NCBI GenBank assembly: GCA_023055505.1
Contig: JALIRH010000120.1
Coordinates: forward strand, 186,001 to 250,000
DNA from: Callipepla californica brunnescens
Lineage: Eukaryota > Chordata > Aves > Galliformes > Odontophoridae
DNA length: 64,000 bases
Direction: 5' to 3'
Shown here: positions 58,571 through 64,000 of the stretch, in pieces
Position numbering within the stretch: position 1 is the stretch's first letter
Layout of the letters: each line of letters starts with the position of its first letter
Notes under the pieces: generated by a model
What the model saw: the letters and a program-made list of their open reading frames with translations, nothing else
Databases searched by the model: none
What the model was told of the DNA's origin: nothing
Program-made: the position numbers and the translations under genes

Positions 58571-60185
58571 GTCCTAAAACTAAAGAGAACCCTACCCCTT
58601 CCACTAAACCTTCATCTACATCCCTAACCCTTACCCTAAACCTAAATCTACACCAAAACCTAACCCTAACCCTAACATGTCTTCTAACTGTAAAACTAAT
58701 GCTTCACCTAACCCGAACTGAAACCCTAGGATTAAACCTTACCTAACACCTAGCTATATTCCTAACCCTATCCTGAAACCTAACGTTAACCCTAACCCTA
58801 AAAACAACTTGGAACCAAACCCTAACCCTAACCTAACCCTTATCAGAACCCTAAATCTAATCCTAACCGTTACCTTAATTTAACTCCAATTCTACCTGAA
58901 ATCTAAATGGGACCTTAAAACCAACCCCAAATTTAAGCCCAACCCTAAGCCTAACACAAAGCATTAGATTACCACAGCCATCACCTAACTTCTAACCCTG
59001 ACCCTAACACTAATACTAAACCAAAACAGATTCCAAATACTAACCCAATTCCTATTCTGAAACCCAAAACTATTCCAAAAACAAACCCAAGGCCTAACCT
59101 TTCTCTCACTCTAACAATCAAAGAAAACCTATTCCTAAACCTAATCCTAAATCTAGTCCTAATCCTAACCCTCACCCTTAATCTAACCCTGTCAACGGTT
59201 TACCGGGCTGGATCGGCCCGGTTCCGTGACGATTGCTGCGGGGACCCACGGACCCACGCCCCAGGAAAGGGCAAGGAAAAAGGGAAAAGGGAAAAGGGAG
59301 ATGGGCCTAGAAACAAAACAGCGGCAACGATCTGAGGAGGAAAGCTAATTTACTAAATAAGATATTAGAAAACAAAATAACACAATATAATACAATGTAA
59401 TTGGAATTGAGGCTAATGAATCAAACAAAATGAGCAAGAGAGAGTGTCCGATAAACCGAAGGCCTTACGCTAACGCTGAAGGCGATACGGCAGCGAGCAC
59501 CCACTGCTGAGTCGATCCCAAAGGAAAGAGAGTGTCCCGTGACCGCTGAGGGTTTTTATCTGTTCCCTCTGAGCGGAAAACACGTAAAAATACAAAGCAT
59601 CGCAAAGTCCTCTGGGGAATGTAGTGCTTCTTCTCTTCTCAGACAGGTATACCTGGAATTATCAATGATCTATGGAGCTGGAGTATTAGCTCTTCAACTC
59701 CTAATGCAATACATGATGTTATGATGTGGAATACCAGTACCAAAAAATCATAAAACCATGACAAACCCCAACCCCCACCCAGAAGCTAACACTTAGCATT
59801 GTACAATACCTAAACGTACCCCTAATCCTTATCACTAAACCTAAAAGGAACCTGAAACATAGTGCTAAATCTGACCCGAACCCTAACCCTAAACTTCATC
59901 CTATTCCCAAACCTCGCCCTATTCAGAACCCTATTCCTAACCCGAACACTAACCCTTACTCTATTACTAACTTGAAGACTAACCCTAACAATGAACCAAT
60001 TCCTAAACCTTTTCCTTCCTCCAAATTGATTCCTAACACTAACCCTAACCCTAATCAAACCCGAACCCTATTCTTAACCCTAAATCTAACCGTATCCCAA
60101 TCCCTAACTCTTACCATAACCCTAACCCTAAGTCTTACTCTATCACTAACCCTAACCCTACATTAACCCTATCCTAACCCTAACC
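58571..60185 (-). repeat. Duplicate of the 46,069-47,175 telomere-like segment
   Basis: From TCCTAAAACTAAAGAGAACC (58,571; first copy 46,069) the two segments align nearly base for base to 59,189. They align again after the solo LTR from 59,764 (CCCCAACCCCCACCC, then GAAGCTAACACTTAGCATTG), and with indels to about 60,185. A third partial copy, starting at GAAGCTAACACTTAGCGTTG, lies near 48,950. Confidence 0.88.
59190..59763. mobile_element. Solo LTR, 574 bp, with 5-bp target duplication
   Basis: The sequence begins TGTCAACGG and ends CCATGACA, giving TGTCA...TGACA termini. It is flanked by AACCC on both sides (59,185-59,189 and 59,764-59,768). The paralogous site near 46,957 is empty and has a single AACCC. 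A 5-bp duplication is typical of ERVL-type integration, but the family itself is not recognised. No internal retroviral sequence is present, so it is a recombination product of two LTRs. Orientation is uncertain because the termini are symmetric. Confidence 0.85.
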
Positions 60186-63100
60186 ATAACCCTAACCTAA
60201 ACCTAATCCCAATCCTAACCCTAACCCTACCCTAACCCCTAACACTAATCCCCTAAACCTTACCACAACCCTAACCCTGAACCCTAACACTACCCTAACC
60301 CTGAACCTAACCCTAATCCTACCCTAACACCAACCCTCACCCTAACCCTAACCCTAACCCCTAACCCTAACACTAATCCCCTAACTCTAACCCCCTAACC
60401 CTAACCCTAACCTAACCCTTACCCCAACCCTAACCCCTAACCATACCCTAACCCTAACCCTAAACCCTAACACTACCCTAACCCTGAACCTAACCCTAAT
60501 CCTACCCTAACACCAACCCTCACCCTAACCCTTACCCAAACCCTAAACGTACCCTAACCCTAACACTAACCCTACCCTAACCCTACCCTAACTCTTACCC
60601 TATCCCTAACCCTAACCCCTAACCCTAACCCTTACCGTAAATTCTAATCCAACCCTAACCCTTACCCTAACCCCTAACCCTACCCTAACCCTACACTAAC
60701 CCTCAAATCTAACCCTAATTCTAACCTAACCCTAACCCTACCCTTAACCCTGACCCTAACCATACCCTAACCCTTACCTAACCCTAACTCTACCCTAATC
60801 CTTAACCCTAAACCTACCCTAACATTTACCCTAACCCCTAACCCTTACCCTAACCCCTACCTAACCATAACTCTAACATTAACCCTAACCCTACCTTAAC
60901 ACCTAACCCTACCCTAACCCTGTGCAAACCCTAACCCTGACCCTGACCCTGACTCAAACCCTACCCTTAACCCTGACCCTGACCCTAACCCTACCCTAAC
61001 CCTTACCTACCCCTAAGCCATAACCCTAACCCTAACACTAACCCTAACCCAACCCTAACCCTACCCTAACATTTACCCTAACCCCTAACCCTTACCTAAC
61101 CATAACCCTAACACTAACCCTAAACCTAACCTAACCCTACCCTAAACGTGACCCTAACCCCTATCCCCAACCCGTAAGCCCAAACCCTAACCCTGTCCCT
61201 AACCCCAACCCTACCCTAACCCTAACCCCAACCCTACCCTAACCCTAACCCTGCCCCTAACCCTAACACTAAACCCTAACCCTACCCGAGCCCTAACCCC
61301 TAACCTTAACCCTAACCCCTAACCCATACCCTACCCTAACACTACCCTACCCTTACCATAAACCTACCCTAACTCTACCCTTACCCTAACCCTACCCTAA
61401 CTCTAACCCTATCCATAACCCTAACCCTACCATAACCCTATTGATGGACCCTAACCCTACCCTAACCCTAACCCCTTACCCTAACACCTAACCCTAACCC
61501 TAAACCCTAAACCTTGCCTAACCCTATTGATGGACCCTAACCATAACACTAACCCTACCCGTAATCCTACCCCTAACCCTTACCCAACCCTAACCCTAAC
61601 CCTAATCCAACCTAACCCTAACCCTAACCCTAACACTAACCCTACCCCTACACATACACCTAACCCTAACCCCTAACCCTAAACCCTAACCCTATTGATG
61701 GACCCAAACCGTAACCGGAACCCTAACCCTAACTTTACCCTAACCCTACCCGTAACCCTACCCCTAACTCTTACCCTATTCTAACCCTAACCCTAACCCT
61801 AACCCTACCCTAACCCTAACTCCTAACACCTTAACCCTAATCCTAACCCCTAACCCTTACCCTACCCTAACCCTACCCCTACCCTACCCTAACACTAACC
61901 CCTAACCTTAACCCCTAACCCTAACCCTACACCCTAACCCTAAAACCCTAACCCTGACTCACACCCTACCCGTAACCCTGACCCTAACACTTACCATAAC
62001 CATTATCTAACCCTAACCCTACCCCTTAAACCTAACCCTAACCCTACCCTAACCTTTACCCTAACCCTAACCCTTACTTAACCATAACCCTACCCTAACA
62101 CTAACCCTAACCCTACCGTAAACCCTAACCCTTACCCTACCCTAACCCTTACCCTCACCCTAACCCTACCCTAATCCTAACCCCTAACCCCAACCCCTAA
62201 GCCCTTATCCTGCCCCTAACCCTTACCCCACCCTAACCCTAAACCCAACCCTACCCTAGCCCTAAACCTACCCCAGCCCTAACCCCTAACCTTAACCCTA
62301 ACCACTAACCCAAACCCTATCCTAACCCTAACCCTACCCTAACCCTACCCTAACTCTAACCCTAACGCTTACCATAACCCTAACCCTAAACCTTACCCTA
62401 ACACTAACCCTACCCTAACCCTAACCCTGACACTGACCCTAACCCCTAACCCTAACCCTTACCGTAACCTCTAATCCAAACCTAACCCTAACCCTACCCT
62501 TACCTTAACCCTACCCATACCCCTACCCTTACCCCTACCCCTACCCTAACCCTACCCTAACCACTAACCCTTACCCTAACCATACTATAAGCCTAACCCT
62601 GACCCTAACACTGACCCTAACCCTAACCCTTACCCTAACCCTTACCTTTCCCTAACTCTTACCCTAACCCTACCCTAACCCTTACCATAAACCTAATCCT
62701 AACCCCTACCCTAACATTAACCCTACACTAACCCTGACCCAAACACCTAACCCTAACCTAACACTAGCCCTACCCTAACCCTAACCCCAACCCTATCCTT
62801 AACCCTAACCCTAACCCTAACTCCTAACCCTACTCTAACCCTAAACCTTAACCTAACCGTAACCCCTGACCATACCCTAACCCCTAACCCTAACCCTACC
62901 CATACCCCTACCCCTACACTAACCCATCCCCTAACCCCTAACCCTAGCCCTACCCTAACCCCTAAACCTAACCCTAACCCTAAACCTTAACCCTACCCTA
63001 ACCCTACCCTAAACCTAACCCTAACCTTAAACCCTAACCCTAACCCACCAGATCCCTAACCCTAACTCTAACCCTAACCCTACTGATTCCTTACCCTAAC

Positions 63101-64000
63101 CCTACCCTAACTCTAACCTAACCCTAACCCTATTCCTAACCCCAACTTTAACCCTACCCTAACCCTAACCCTTAACCCTACCCTAACCCTTATCCTAACC
63201 GTAACCCCTGACTCTACCCTAACCCCTAACCCTAACCCTACCCTAATCCCAACCCAACCCTAACACTAACCCTACCCTAACCCTTACCCTAACATTGACC
63301 CTAACCCTGACCCTTACCTATCCCTAACCCTTACCCTAACACTAACCCTAACCCTGCCCTAACCCTTACCATAACCCTAACCCTAACCCTACCCTAACCC
63401 CAACCCTATCCCTAACCTTAACCCTAACCCTGCCCTAACCCTTACCATAACCCTAACCCTAACCCTAGCCCTACCCTAACCCTACCCTAACCCTAACCCC
63501 AACCCTATCCCTAACCCTACCCTTACCCTAACCTTAACCCTAACCCTACCCTAACCCTTATCCTAACCTTAACCCCTGACGCTACCCTAACCCCTAACCC
63601 TAACCCTACCCTAACCCTAACCCAACCCTAACCCTACCTTAACCCTTACCCTAAACCAAACCCTACCCTAACTCTAACCCTAACCCTTACCCTGACCCTA
63701 ACCCCTAACCCTAACCCTTACAGTAACCCCTAACCCTACCCTAACCCTAACCCCTAACCTTAACCCCTAACCCTAACCCTACACTAACCCTAAACTAACC
63801 CTAACCCTATTGATGGACCCAAAACCTAACCCTAACCCTACACTAACCATAACACTTAACCTAACCGTACCCTAACCCTAACCCTGACCCTAACCCTGAC
63901 TCAAACCCTACCCTTAACCCTGACCCTAACCCTACCCTAACCCTTACCTAACCCTAACCCTACCCTAACCCTAACACTACCCTAACATTTACCCTAACCC
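59764..64000 (-). repeat. Telomere-like repeat, C-rich on + strand, to the window end
   Basis: CCCTAA-derived repeats in which CCCTACCCTAA and CCCTAACCCCTAA variants predominate. The last 3.5 kb contains no other element. A non-telomeric word, CTATTGATGGACCC, recurs near 61,438, 61,524, 61,692 and 63,808. Confidence 0.93.

Overview
This looks like bird genomic DNA, most likely from a galliform such as chicken. The evidence is chicken-repeat-1 (CR1) LINEs with the typical CATAGAAT-type 3' ends, an alpharetrovirus-like endogenous env, GC-rich minisatellites of the kind seen in microchromosome introns, and very long tracts of intact and decayed telomere repeat (TTAGGG/CCCTAA). Nothing is prokaryotic. 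The window reads as a pericentromeric or subtelomeric patchwork with few genes, most of them broken. The species call is inference.

Layout. 1-14,044: ordinary euchromatin on the + strand with two partial multi-exon genes. The first (917-2,775) I cannot name. The second (10,591-13,299) is a clear but diverged piece of exportin-1 (XPO1/CRM1). An ERVL-type pol relic and three minus-strand CR1 LINEs lie in or between them. 14,045-23,690: decayed telomere-like DNA, G-rich on the + strand, split by a gammaretrovirus-like endogenous retrovirus with a tRNA-His primer site (about 15,350-21,052). 23,700-44,880: a satellite of about 36 monomers of about 591 bp, arranged mostly as an A-B-C trimer of 1,774 bp. 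44,881-49,200: telomere-like DNA, now C-rich on the + strand, with near-perfect CCCTAA tracts at 47.1-48.4 kb. 49,201-50,691: G-rich again, the switch falling on an 8-bp palindrome. 50,692-55,061: the 3' half of a class II (alpharetrovirus-like) endogenous retrovirus with pol, env and a 3' LTR, all broken. 55,062-58,570: GC-rich minisatellites carrying CTCF-like motifs and two candidate minus-strand exons beside paired ETS sites. 58,571-64,000: C-rich telomere-like DNA that begins with a copy of the 46-47 kb segment, into which a 574-bp solo LTR has inserted.

How it fits together. No operon-like or pathway logic is present. The structural story is the main content: telomere-like blocks in opposing orientation flank a higher-order satellite, segments have been copied between blocks, and three retrovirus lineages have landed in them. 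The XPO1-like and unnamed genes keep phase-matched, open exons, so they are segmental duplicates rather than processed copies. Whether either is expressed cannot be told from this window.
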